The position numbers and the translations under genes were made by a program. The notes below the pieces were generated by a model. That model had not been told where the DNA came from. It searched no databases and saw nothing but the letters and a program-made list of their open reading frames with translations. Below, one piece after another: positions 16,972-25,895 of a stretch of 64,000 nt of DNA. The DNA is from Nocardioides insulae DSM 17944 (GTDB lineage Bacteria; Actinomycetota; Actinomycetes; Propionibacteriales; Nocardioidaceae), in NCBI RefSeq assembly GCF_000422825.1, contig NZ_AUGU01000016.1, positions 150,364 through 214,363 of the forward strand, given 5' to 3'. Positions within the stretch are counted from its first letter, which is position 1. The number at the start of each line of letters is the position of its first letter.

Positions 16972-18536
16972 CCAGGAACTACCCCTACTCCGTCGACGTC
17001 GCCATCGTCGGCAGCGGCCCCACCGGCGCCGCCTATGCCCGCATCCTCAGCGAGCTCAGCCCGGAGGCGACGATCGCGACCTTCGAGGTCGGGCCGCAGC
17101 TGACCGCGACGCCGGGGATGCACGTCAAGAACATCAGCGACCTCGCCGAGCGCGCCGTCGCGCAGCGCCGCTCCGAGGGCCCCGCCGCCAGCGGTCAGAT
17201 CAGCACCGGCGGCCCGGTCGACACCATGGACGGCTACGCCGACGCGGCACCACGCCTCGTCCGGCCCGGCACGTTCCTCCTGCCCGACGGTTACCGCCAG
17301 GAGGGAGAGGACGGCCTGCCCGCTGCGGCGATGTCGAGCAACGTCGGAGGGATGGGCGCGCACTGGACCGGCGCCTGCCCCCGCCCCGGCGGTCAGGAGC
17401 GGGTCGCATTTCTCGACGATCTCGACGAGCTGCTCGACGAGGCCGAGCGTCTGCTCAGCGTCGACGCCCACGCCTTCGACGACGCCCCCTTCTCGGCCGA
17501 GGTCCGCAAGCGGCTCGCCGACGCCGTCGACGACGGTCGTGCCGAGGACAGACGCGTCGCCTCGATGCCCTTGGCCGTGGTCCGCCACGACGACGGCAGC
17601 CTGACCTGGTCCGGTTCCGACGCCGTCTTCGGAGATTCCACCCGGGCCAATCCGAACTTCGAACTCTTCGATGAGTCCCTCGTCGCGCGGGTGCTGACCG
17701 ACGCCGGGACCGGCGCGGCGCGCGGCGTCCGAGTCCGCGACCTGCAGACCGGCGAGGAGCACGAGGTCGCCGCCCGCTTTGTCGTGGTCGCCGGTGACAG
17801 TCTCCGTACCCCGCAACTGCTCTGGGCCTCAAACGTCCGCCCCCGCGCCCTCGGCCGATACCTCAACGATCAGCCCCAGACCGTCTACGCCGTTCGCCTG
17901 CGCGATGTCGAGCCCGACGAGGTCGCCGACGACATCCCCGAGGCGGCCGAGATCACCAAGCAGAGCGGGGTCAACTGGGTCCCGTTCACCGACGATGAGC
18001 CGTTCCACGGCCAAGTGATGCAGCTCGACGCCTCGCCGGTCCCGCTCGCCGGCGATGAGCCCGGCCGGGGCACGATCGTCGGACTGGGCTGGTTCTGCGC
18101 CAAGGACCTCCAGGAGTCCGACCGGGTCGAGTTCGACGACGACGCGGTCGACCCCTACGGGATGCCGAAGATGCGGATCCACTACACGCTCAGCGAGGCC
18201 GACCACCGCTCGCTCGAGGCCTCCCGTGCTTCCATCCTGCGTGCTGCGGCGGCCCTGGGTGAGCCGCTCGACGACTCCGCGCCGCTGACCTTCCCGCCCG
18301 GTGCCTCCCTGCACTACCAGGGCAGTGTCCGGATGGGCGCCGTCGACGACGGAACCTCCGTGTGCGGACCGACCTCCGAGGTCTGGGCGGCCCCCGGCCT
18401 CTTCGTCGCGGGCAACGGGGTCATCCCGACCTCGATCGCCTGCAACCCCACCCTCCTGGCTGTCGCCCTCGCCGTCGGCGGAGCCCGCGACATCGCCAGC
18501 CGACTCACCGCTCGCTCCGGCGAGGAAAGGAACTGA
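16968..18536 (+). CDS. GMC oxidoreductase, C-glycoside 3-oxidase/pyranose oxidase-like
   Basis: This 522-residue flavoprotein has the FAD dinucleotide motif GSGPTG at 15-20 and the GGMGAHWTGACPRP segment seen in pyranose-2-oxidase relatives. The C-terminal GMC catalytic pair is His449 in SLHYQGSVRMG and Asn493 in TSIACNPTLLAVALAVGGA. There is no signal peptide, so it acts in the cytoplasm. Bacterial relatives of this size include CarA and other FAD-dependent C-glycoside 3-oxidases, which make the 3-keto form needed for C-C bond cleavage. The deglycosidase-like gene directly after it supports that role. A general pyranose oxidase is the main alternative. Confidence 0.85.
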   Translation: MTRNYPYSVDVAIVGSGPTGAAYARILSELSPEATIATFEVGPQLTATPGMHVKNISDLAERAVAQRRSEGPAASGQISTGGPVDTMDGYADAAPRLVRPGTFLLPDGYRQEGEDGLPAAAMSSNVGGMGAHWTGACPRPGGQERVAFLDDLDELLDEAERLLSVDAHAFDDAPFSAEVRKRLADAVDDGRAEDRRVASMPLAVVRHDDGSLTWSGSDAVFGDSTRANPNFELFDESLVARVLTDAGTGAARGVRVRDLQTGEEHEVAARFVVVAGDSLRTPQLLWASNVRPRALGRYLNDQPQTVYAVRLRDVEPDEVADDIPEAAEITKQSGVNWVPFTDDEPFHGQVMQLDASPVPLAGDEPGRGTIVGLGWFCAKDLQESDRVEFDDDAVDPYGMPKMRIHYTLSEADHRSLEASRASILRAAAALGEPLDDSAPLTFPPGASLHYQGSVRMGAVDDGTSVCGPTSEVWAAPGLFVAGNGVIPTSIACNPTLLAVALAVGGARDIASRLTARSGEERN

Positions 18537-18537
18537 C

Positions 18538-19836
18538 ATGCTCGAACGGAACGTCATCCAGGGACGCGGCTTCAGCAACGTCGTCGAGGGCGGCCAGGTG
18601 ACGGGCTTCCAGTTCGACCTGCGCAACCCGAACTACCGCGGCGGCTGGGCCAGTCTCGTCGACGGGGTCGAGGTGATCGTCGACGGCGAGAAGATCGAGA
18701 GCCACGTCCCGCTGTGGACCCTGCAGGGCCGGACCTTCACCCGCGACGAGCTCCGTGCCAGCGACGTGCGCTGGAGCCTGGACGAGCTCGCCCGGATCAC
18801 CGTGCCCAAGCCCGGCGGGCTGAGCACCGGTGTGCACCGGATCGAGGTGACGGTCTTCATCCGCCGCTCCTACTTCCCGCCGATGATCGAGCGCTCCACC
18901 TTCCCTGCCGAGCGCCAGACGGTCATCGTGCCGCCCGCTCCGGAGGGCCCCCTGAAGTGGTGCGTTTCCACCTACAGCTATGCCCAGGACATCAACACCC
19001 TGATGACGCTCGAAGATGTGCTCGCCGACGTTGCCGACCTCGGTGCCACCGGCATCGAGATCCTCGGCGAGGGCAACGTGCCGGGCTACCCAGCGCCCGA
19101 CGCCGCGTGGATCGACCACTGGCACGGCCTCGTCCAGCGCTTCGGGCTGACGCCCACCAACTTCGGCTCCTGGGTCGACACCACCCGTTGGCACGACCGC
19201 GCGCTCACCGCCGAGGAGGCGGCCGAGCAGCTCCAGCTGGACCTGCGCCTGGCCCACCAGCTCGGCTTCACCTCGGTGCGCCCCAAGTTCGGTGTCACCT
19301 CCTGGCAGCTCGACCCGCACCCGGTCTGGCGTGACGCCGTACTCCGCTCGCTCGACCTCGCCGCGGAGCTCGACGTCGTGATCTGTCCCGAGATCCACGC
19401 ACCCACGCCGATCAAGAACCCGGTCACCCAGGGCTACATCGACCTGATCGAGGAGACCGGCAGCGAGCACTTCAAGCTGCTCATCGACACCGGCATCTTC
19501 CAGACCGCACCCGTGCTGGAGAACGCCGAGGACATCGAGGTCAGCGACGGTGGTGACATCCCCGAGCACCTCCGTCCGCTCAACGTCCCGATGGAGGACC
19601 TGCGCGAGGTGCTGCCGCACGTCCACTTCATCCAGGCGAAGTTCTTCGACATCGACGACGACCTGTACGACCTGCACATCCCGTGGGAGCCGATCCTCAC
19701 CACGCTGCGCGAGGCCGGCTGGTCGGGCTGGCTCTCGAGCGAGTACGAAGGCGTCCGCGACCCGTACCGCGGAGCCGACCAGGTCCGCCGCCAGCACGCC
19801 CTCCTGCGACGCGTGGTCGGTGCCGCCACGTCATGA
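18538..19836 (+). CDS. single-chain C-glycoside deglycosidase-like protein (DUF6379 + TIM barrel fusion)
   Basis: This 432-residue protein starts behind GAGGAAAGG. Residues 1-132 look like the small beta-sandwich subunit (DUF6379) of C-deglycosidases (GFQFDLRNPNYRGGW, VDGVEVIVDGE, VHRIEVTVFIRRSYFP). A Pro-rich linker (VPPAPEGP) leads to a xylose-isomerase-like TIM barrel at 139-432. Putative metal ligands are Glu285 (CPEIHA), Asp317 (LIDTG), His363 (HFIQAKF) and Glu402 (SSEYEG), the Glu/Asp/His/Glu order of the superfamily. In known systems (DgpBC, CarBC, AgCGD) the two parts are separate proteins that together cleave the C-C bond of 3-keto-C-glycosides; here they are one chain. The reaction is inferred; 3-keto-O-glycoside elimination is the main alternative. 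Confidence 0.82.
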   Translation: MLERNVIQGRGFSNVVEGGQVTGFQFDLRNPNYRGGWASLVDGVEVIVDGEKIESHVPLWTLQGRTFTRDELRASDVRWSLDELARITVPKPGGLSTGVHRIEVTVFIRRSYFPPMIERSTFPAERQTVIVPPAPEGPLKWCVSTYSYAQDINTLMTLEDVLADVADLGATGIEILGEGNVPGYPAPDAAWIDHWHGLVQRFGLTPTNFGSWVDTTRWHDRALTAEEAAEQLQLDLRLAHQLGFTSVRPKFGVTSWQLDPHPVWRDAVLRSLDLAAELDVVICPEIHAPTPIKNPVTQGYIDLIEETGSEHFKLLIDTGIFQTAPVLENAEDIEVSDGGDIPEHLRPLNVPMEDLREVLPHVHFIQAKFFDIDDDLYDLHIPWEPILTTLREAGWSGWLSSEYEGVRDPYRGADQVRRQHALLRRVVGAATS

Positions 19837-22757
19837 GCGCGTCCCCGCTCGACCCGTTCGCCGAGCAGCTGCGGCGACCCTCCCGCCACCACCGGCCCGG
19901 AATCCGGTGGTGGTGGGCCGCCCCCCTCTCCTCCGAGGAGGCGGTGCGCGAGGTTCGCGCCATCGCGAAGGTCGGCTTCGGCGAGGTCGAGATCGCCTTC
20001 TCACCCGATGCCTGGGGGACCCCCGGGCAACGAGCGACGCTCACCGCGGTCCTCGCCGAGGCCGAGGCGCTGGGCGTCGTCGTCTCGATGACCATGGGTG
20101 CCTCGTGGCCCGTCCGCACGCCCAACTCCGGCGAGGGCACGGGGTACGCCGCCCAGGAGCTGCAGTACGGCCGACTCGATCTCCCCGAGGGGGACGGATG
20201 GTCCGGGCCGGCGCCGGCACCATTCGACGCCGACGAGTTCGACCAGCCGCGCCGACTGGTCAACGTCGTGGCCGTCCGGGTGCTGGAGGACGGTTCGCGA
20301 CCGGCACTCACTCCGACCGCCGAGCGGCCGCGGTGGGGGTCACCGGTCCGGCCGACGGTCGCCTCGACCGTCCTCGATCCCGGCTCCCTCGTGGTGGTCG
20401 GCGATGCCACCGAGGAGCATGTCGCGTGGACGCCGACCGACGCGGGCCACTGGGTCCTCATCGCCAGTTGGTCCCGGGAGAATCGCGAGCACAACGCCAA
20501 TCCGTTCGACGCCGCGGCGGCACGCGCCGTGACGACGTACCTCGACGAGCACCAGCTCGGGCCGGAGGCGACCGGTCTGGTCGACACCTCGGAGGGAGAC
20601 TTCTTCGAGGACTCCCTCGAGCTCAACGCCGTCTCGGTCTTCTGGACGCCGCGCCTGTTGGAGGAGTTCACGGCCCGGCGCGGCTACGACCTCGCGCCGC
20701 TGCTCCCACTGCTCTACGTCCACGGGATGTCGAACTACTGGGTCCCCGACACCGAGCCGGCCCCCGACTTCACCCTCGCCGACGGCCCGACCTCCGGCTC
20801 GGCGGAGGCGGTCCGCCGCGACTACTACCGCACCCTGACCGACCTCTACGTCGATGAGCACCTGACGGCGTACCAGGAGTGGACGGAGAAGCACTGCCGG
20901 ACCTTCAAGGCGCAGGTCTCCTACGGGCAGAACCTCGAGCCGATGCGCAGCGCCCGAAGCCTCGCCGAGGCCGGTGGCCACGTCGAGACCGAGTCGCTCA
21001 ACTCCGGCGACCGGGCACCGGTGCGCAGCACCCACCCGACCTGGCGGTTCGCGCTGGACCACCAGCGCTGCCTGGTCAGCGGCGTCCACCAGGCTGGACA
21101 CACTCGCGTCTCCACCGAGCTCGGCGCCCAGTTCCTCAAGACCTACGAGCTCGACCTCGAGGACTACCGCGAGCTGATGGACAAGGCGTGGTCGGTCGGT
21201 GTCTCGCGTCCCTACGTGCACGGCTTCGCCTACCAGCCGCCCCACGCGGAGTGGCCGGGTCAGCAGCGCTTCGGGGACTTCACCAGCGAGAGCTGGAACG
21301 ACCTGCATTTCCCGCAGTGGTCGTCCTGGTCGGCGCTGACCGACTACTGGGCCCGCGGAACGCAACTCCTCGAGACCGGCATCGCCCGCGCGGACGTCGC
21401 TGTCTACCGCGACGGCTTCCTCACCTCCGCCGCCCGCGGCTTCGCCACCCCCGACACCGAGGGCATGAGCCCGCGCCACCTCTTCGATGCCCAGCGTCTC
21501 GAGGAGGACGGCCACGTCGTCCAGTTCGTCGATCCTGCCCTTCTCGAGCAGGTCGAGTACGACGAGGCAGGGACGTTGCTGCCGGGCGCTGCGGGCTATC
21601 GCGCGGTGATCGTCGCCGACCGCGTGGTCTCCGTCCGGGCCCTGGCGCGACTGGTGGGTGCGGCGCGCGCGGGACTCAGGGTCGTTCTCGTGGGTGACCT
21701 CCCTGCGGTGAATGCGTCGCGGGAGGACGCTCACCTGGACCTCGGAGACCTCCTCTCCGAGCTCCTCGGACTCCCACATGTCGCGCAGGTCGCCACGCCG
21801 GGCGACGCCGCGGACGCTCTGGCTGATCTCGGGCTAACTCCCCGAGTCGCGACCCGTGGAGACCACCTGCTGGCCCAGGTCCGCGACGTGGGCGACCGCC
21901 GCGTGGTGCTGCTCTACAACCCCGCCGACCAGCCCGCATCGGCCCGGGTCAGCATCGAGGGATCCGGCGTCCCGTCGGTGGTCGACCTGTGGTCCGGAAC
22001 CCTCACGGAGTGCGCGCAGTACCGCTCGGAGGGGCGGCGCACCAGTGTCCCCATCGTCGTTCCCGCCCGCGCCTGCGCCGTCCTCACCCTGGATCTCTCG
22101 CGCACGCCGGAGAGTGCGCCGCTCCACGTCCTCAACGACGAGCCGCACCGTCTCCACCGTGCCGACGGGCGCCTCACCCTCCGTGCCGAGAGTGCCGGCA
22201 CGCGGCGGCTCCGGCTCTCGGACGGTACGGAGGTGCGCGTCCTTGCACGGCCTGCGGAACGGACGGTCGCCGCCGTGGGCCCCTACACCTGGCGCCTCGA
22301 GGTCGCCACCATCTCCTCGAGCGGGGAGAACACGACGGTGACGGTCGAGGAGTTACCCCTCCTCGCCGACTGGCGGGCCCTCGGGGAGCTGGCGGGCGCG
22401 GCCGGGACCGGGACCTACGAGGGTGCCTTCACCATCCCCGAGGCGTGGCTGGGTGCCGATCGCGGCGTCGAGCTCGACCTCGGCCACGTTGCCGGCAGCG
22501 CCCGGATCGAGGTCAACGGCCACGACGCCGGCACCTGGGTCGGCGGGGGGCGACGCGTCGACGTCACTCCGCACCTCCACCCGGGAGCCAACACGCTGCG
22601 TGTCGTCGTGGCCACCGTGCTCCGCAACGCCGTCACCCTCCACCGGGGCACCAGCACGCGGACCGTCGAGGTAGGCCTGCGCGGCCCAGTCACGTTCACG
22701 CCGTACGTGGACGTCCCGATCACCGGCCCTGCCGCCGAAAGGACACTCGATGAGTGA
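19833..22757 (+). CDS. cytoplasmic GH106 alpha-L-rhamnosidase-like glycosidase
   Basis: This 974-residue protein overlaps the deglycosidase gene by ATGA. The N-terminal RPGIRWWWAAPLSS followed by AVREVRAIAKVGFGEVEIAF, and later DTSEGDFFEDSLELN with FTARRGYDLAPLLPLLY (near residues 250-295), are the GH106 pattern. A C-terminal galactose-binding-like beta-sandwich (LGHVAGSARIEVNGHDAGTW, HLHPGANTLRVVV) is also usual. There is no signal peptide, unlike secreted rhamnosidases, so it should act on imported oligosaccharide-bearing molecules. Flavonoid glycosides often carry a rhamnosyl cap, which fits this operon. Substrate specificity within GH106 is not readable. Confidence 0.85.
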   Translation: MSASPLDPFAEQLRRPSRHHRPGIRWWWAAPLSSEEAVREVRAIAKVGFGEVEIAFSPDAWGTPGQRATLTAVLAEAEALGVVVSMTMGASWPVRTPNSGEGTGYAAQELQYGRLDLPEGDGWSGPAPAPFDADEFDQPRRLVNVVAVRVLEDGSRPALTPTAERPRWGSPVRPTVASTVLDPGSLVVVGDATEEHVAWTPTDAGHWVLIASWSRENREHNANPFDAAAARAVTTYLDEHQLGPEATGLVDTSEGDFFEDSLELNAVSVFWTPRLLEEFTARRGYDLAPLLPLLYVHGMSNYWVPDTEPAPDFTLADGPTSGSAEAVRRDYYRTLTDLYVDEHLTAYQEWTEKHCRTFKAQVSYGQNLEPMRSARSLAEAGGHVETESLNSGDRAPVRSTHPTWRFALDHQRCLVSGVHQAGHTRVSTELGAQFLKTYELDLEDYRELMDKAWSVGVSRPYVHGFAYQPPHAEWPGQQRFGDFTSESWNDLHFPQWSSWSALTDYWARGTQLLETGIARADVAVYRDGFLTSAARGFATPDTEGMSPRHLFDAQRLEEDGHVVQFVDPALLEQVEYDEAGTLLPGAAGYRAVIVADRVVSVRALARLVGAARAGLRVVLVGDLPAVNASREDAHLDLGDLLSELLGLPHVAQVATPGDAADALADLGLTPRVATRGDHLLAQVRDVGDRRVVLLYNPADQPASARVSIEGSGVPSVVDLWSGTLTECAQYRSEGRRTSVPIVVPARACAVLTLDLSRTPESAPLHVLNDEPHRLHRADGRLTLRAESAGTRRLRLSDGTEVRVLARPAERTVAAVGPYTWRLEVATISSSGENTTVTVEELPLLADWRALGELAGAAGTGTYEGAFTIPEAWLGADRGVELDLGHVAGSARIEVNGHDAGTWVGGGRRVDVTPHLHPGANTLRVVVATVLRNAVTLHRGTSTRTVEVGLRGPVTFTPYVDVPITGPAAERTLDE

Positions 22758-24282
22758 GCAGCACCCCGTCATCCCGGGGTTCCACCCCGATCCCAGCATC
22801 TGCCGCGTCGGGAACGACTACTACCTGGTGAACTCGAGCTTCGAGTACGCACCCGGCGTTCCGATCTTCCACTCCACCGACCTGAGCTCCTGGACGCTGA
22901 TCGGGCACGCGCTCAGCCGACCCGGTCAGCTCGACGTCTCCACGGCGGGCTCCTCGGGCGGCATCTTCGCGGCCACGATCCGGCACCACGACGGCCGGTT
23001 CTGGATGATCACGACCAACTGGGCCGACAACGGCGGCCAGCTGATCTCCTGGGCCGAGGACCCCGCCGGCGAGTGGTCCGACCCTGTCCGGATCCCGTCG
23101 GCGATCGGGATCGACCCCGACCTCGCCTGGGACGCCGACGGCACCTGCCTCATGACGTACGCCGGCTTCGGACCGAACGGCGGTGAGGGAATCGTCCAGT
23201 CGGCCATCGACCCGATGACGGGAGAGGTGCTCACCGAACGGCGCTGGCTCTGGTCCGGCGCCGGCGGCAAGTTCCCCGAGGGCCCGCACCTCTACCAGGT
23301 CGGCGAGTGGTGGTACCTCCTCGTCGCCGAGGGTGGGACCGAGCGCGGTCACGCCGTCACGATCGCGCGCGGCCCGTCGCCTCAGGGTCCCTTCGACGGC
23401 TGCCCGGCCAATCCGATCCTGACGCGCCGCGGCAGCGACGACCCGGTGCAGTCCACGGGCCACTCCGACCTCGTGCAGGGCCCCGACGGGACCTGGGCGA
23501 TCGTCTACCACGGTGTCCGCGCCCGCGGCTCCAGCCCGGAGTGGCACGTCCTGGGCCGGGAGACCTTCGCCGACCAGGTCGAGTGGGCCGACGGGTGGCC
23601 GCGGATCACCTCGCACATCGACCCGCCATCCGCGGCGGCCGGCCCGACGCTCTGGTCCCTCGGCTCCGCTGACCTGCCGGCCGACTGGGTCGGGCAGGAG
23701 TGCTTCCCCGAGCAGGTGATGTCCCCGGGGGACGGTGCCTGGACCCTGGCGGCGGGTGAGCGTCCCGTCTTCGTCGGACGGCGCCAGGAGCACCTCGTGA
23801 TGACGGTCCGCGCGCGGCTCAGCGGAGAGGGCGTCGGCGGGATCTCTGTCCGGATCGACCCGCGACACGCGCTCGAGGTCGAACGCGACGGCGGAAGGGC
23901 CCGTGCGGTGTGGGCAATCGGCGAGGTACGCCACGTCCTCGGCGAACACGACCTCACCGACGGTGACGTCCTCGAACTGGCCAGCCGAGCCTCGGAAGGA
24001 CACGAGTTCTCCACCTCGCGCGGCCCCGACACCCTCACCGCAGCCCTCCTCCGGCACGGCCAGCGGATCGAGCTCGGTGCGATCGACGGGCGCTACGTCT
24101 CCACCGAGGTCGCCGGAGGGATGACCGGCCGCATGGTCGGGGTCGCCTGCCAGTCGGGAACGCTGTCGATCGACGCCTTCGAGTACCGAGCCGAGTCCGA
24201 CGGCACCGAGCTTTTCGACGGCTGGGTGGAGGGAGTCGTGGCCCCGGAGTCCGCCTCCGACGCCGCCTTCAGCACCCGGTGA
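22750..24282 (+). CDS. cytoplasmic GH43 beta-xylosidase/arabinofuranosidase
   Basis: This 510-residue five-bladed propeller enzyme of GH43 (subfamily-12-like) has the opening NPGFHPDP-type motif as IPGFHPDPSICRVGNDYYLV, with Asp14 as the likely base. An internal IGIDPDLAW supplies the modulating Asp, and Glu177 in KFPEGPHLY is the likely acid. The C-terminal half is a beta-sandwich domain typical of this subfamily. It lacks a signal peptide, so it should remove xylosyl or arabinosyl groups from imported material. It overlaps the GH106 gene by eight bases and the MFS gene by four. Confidence 0.9.
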   Translation: MSEQHPVIPGFHPDPSICRVGNDYYLVNSSFEYAPGVPIFHSTDLSSWTLIGHALSRPGQLDVSTAGSSGGIFAATIRHHDGRFWMITTNWADNGGQLISWAEDPAGEWSDPVRIPSAIGIDPDLAWDADGTCLMTYAGFGPNGGEGIVQSAIDPMTGEVLTERRWLWSGAGGKFPEGPHLYQVGEWWYLLVAEGGTERGHAVTIARGPSPQGPFDGCPANPILTRRGSDDPVQSTGHSDLVQGPDGTWAIVYHGVRARGSSPEWHVLGRETFADQVEWADGWPRITSHIDPPSAAAGPTLWSLGSADLPADWVGQECFPEQVMSPGDGAWTLAAGERPVFVGRRQEHLVMTVRARLSGEGVGGISVRIDPRHALEVERDGGRARAVWAIGEVRHVLGEHDLTDGDVLELASRASEGHEFSTSRGPDTLTAALLRHGQRIELGAIDGRYVSTEVAGGMTGRMVGVACQSGTLSIDAFEYRAESDGTELFDGWVEGVVAPESASDAAFSTR

Positions 24283-25697
24283 GCGAGGGGATGCTCCGCG
24301 CCGCGTCGACATCGGAGGTGTCGTCCCGGCGCCAGACCGCCGTGCTCGTCGTCGCCAGCGCGGTCGCGCTGCTGACAGTGCTCGACCTCTCGGTCGTGAC
24401 CGTCGCGCTGCCCGCGATGCAGCGCGAGCTCGGACTCTCCGCCGGGCAGCTGCAGTGGGTGGTCAACGCCTACGCACTGACCCTGGCGGGGTTCCTGCTG
24501 CTCGGTGGTCGGGCTGCCGACCTCTGGGGAGCCGAGCTCGTCTTCCAGGTCGGGCTGGTCGTCTTCACCGTCTCCAGCCTGGCCGGCGGCCTCGCCGTCG
24601 AGGGGTGGCAACTGATCACCGCGCGCGCCGTCCAGGGTGTCGGGGGCGCCGTGCTCGCCCCGGTCACCCTGACCCTGCTGACCCGGACCTTCCGCGGGTC
24701 TCAGGAACGGGCGCGCGCACTGGGGATCTGGGCCGCAGTGGCGGGCATCGGCGGTGCGCTCGGCGGCGTGCTCGGAGGCCTACTCACGGGGCTGCTGAAC
24801 TGGCGGTGGGTGCTGATGATCAACGTCCCGGTCGGCGTCGCGCTGATGGTCGCCGCGCTGGTCGTCTTCCCCGTCCGCCGCGGCCATGGAAGCCACGGAC
24901 GCCTCGATGTCCCCGGTGCGGTGGCCGTGACCGGTGCGTCGGGCGCCCTCATCGGCGGGATCACCACCGCCGAAGGCCTCGGGTGGTCCGACCCGCGCAC
25001 CGTCGCACTGATCGCCGTCGCGGTCGTCCTGGCCCTCGGCTTCGTCGCGATCGAGCGCCGGGTCAGCGCGCCGCTGATGCCGCTGTCGATCTTTCGCATC
25101 CGCTCGCTGGTCATCGCCAATACGCTCTCGTTGCTGACCGGCGGGGTCGTCGGCGCGACCTTCTTCTTCCTCTCGCTCCACCTCCAGAACGTGCACCACG
25201 CCACGCCCGTCGCGACCGGCTTCCTGCTGCTCCCCGGAGCGATCGGGATCAGCCTCGGTGCCAGGCTGGCTCCGAAGCTGCTGCGGTGGGCGTCGCAGCG
25301 GAAGGCCTACCTGATCGGCGTAGCCCTCACGGTGACCGGTCTGCTCTGGCTCTGTACCGTCGTGCTGCTGCAGTCCGCACCCGCGCAGGTGCTCGCCCCT
25401 TCGTTCCTCGCGATGGCCGGGTGCGGGTTCTCCGGGCTGCCGTTGACGCTCTCGGCCTTGGCCGACGTTCCCGAGGACCGCGTGGGGCTGGCCTCCGGGC
25501 TGCTCAACACCTCGCGTCAACTGGGTGGAGCGGTGCTGCTGGCCCTGCTCATGGCTGTGGCTGCGGCGATCGCAGCACCGCAGCGGGCTGGTGACCTCAC
25601 CGCCGGGTACACCGCTGCGCTGGTCGTGATGGCATTCCTCGTGGCGGCCACGGCGCCCCTCGGCGTACGGCTCTCCTCCGCCCGTCCCAAGGCGTGA
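24279..25697 (+). CDS. MFS transporter of the DHA2 (14-helix) type
   Basis: This 472-residue integral membrane protein has a GTG start that overlaps the GH43 stop (GTGA). It has the motifs VLDLSVVTVALPAMQRELG and LQWVVNAYALTLAGFLLLGGRAADLWG, and motif C-like AAVAGIGGALGGVLGGLL, typical of EmrB/QacA drug:H+ antiporters. As the last gene of the glycoside operon it most likely exports the aglycone left after deglycosylation, or a toxic intermediate. Import is less likely because the operon already encodes an ABC importer. Confidence 0.88.
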   Translation: MSEGMLRAASTSEVSSRRQTAVLVVASAVALLTVLDLSVVTVALPAMQRELGLSAGQLQWVVNAYALTLAGFLLLGGRAADLWGAELVFQVGLVVFTVSSLAGGLAVEGWQLITARAVQGVGGAVLAPVTLTLLTRTFRGSQERARALGIWAAVAGIGGALGGVLGGLLTGLLNWRWVLMINVPVGVALMVAALVVFPVRRGHGSHGRLDVPGAVAVTGASGALIGGITTAEGLGWSDPRTVALIAVAVVLALGFVAIERRVSAPLMPLSIFRIRSLVIANTLSLLTGGVVGATFFFLSLHLQNVHHATPVATGFLLLPGAIGISLGARLAPKLLRWASQRKAYLIGVALTVTGLLWLCTVVLLQSAPAQVLAPSFLAMAGCGFSGLPLTLSALADVPEDRVGLASGLLNTSRQLGGAVLLALLMAVAAAIAAPQRAGDLTAGYTAALVVMAFLVAATAPLGVRLSSARPKA

Positions 25698-25735
25698 CGG
25701 GCGGAGGACAGTCGGTCGGTGGCCGGGTCAGACGT

Positions 25736-25895
25736 CGGCGGAGCGTCGCGCTGGAGCGCGATCTCGGGGGATCGTGGAGTGGAGCGGATGACGAGACTCG
25801 AACTCGCGACATCGACGTTCGGCGGAGCGTCGCGCTGGAGCGCGATCTCGGGGGATCGTGGAGCGGATGACGAGACTCGAACTCGCGACATCGAC
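25736..25895. repeat. tandem duplication including a tRNA-Gly 3' fragment
   Basis: Two direct copies (25736-25816 and 25820-25895) are nearly identical, differing by a 5-base TGGAG insertion in the first. Each copy joins about 44 bases containing the hairpin TCGCGCtggAGCGCGA with the 3' part of tRNA-Gly (T arm, acceptor strand and CCA). Only the second copy continues into a full tRNA, so 25780-25816 is a stranded 37-base tRNA fragment. Confidence 0.85.

Noticed and set aside
16968..18536. Cholesterol oxidase or choline dehydrogenase as identity of the GMC protein
   Set aside because: The GGMGAHWTG segment and neighbouring sugar genes favour the pyranose-oxidase/C-glycoside-oxidase branch.
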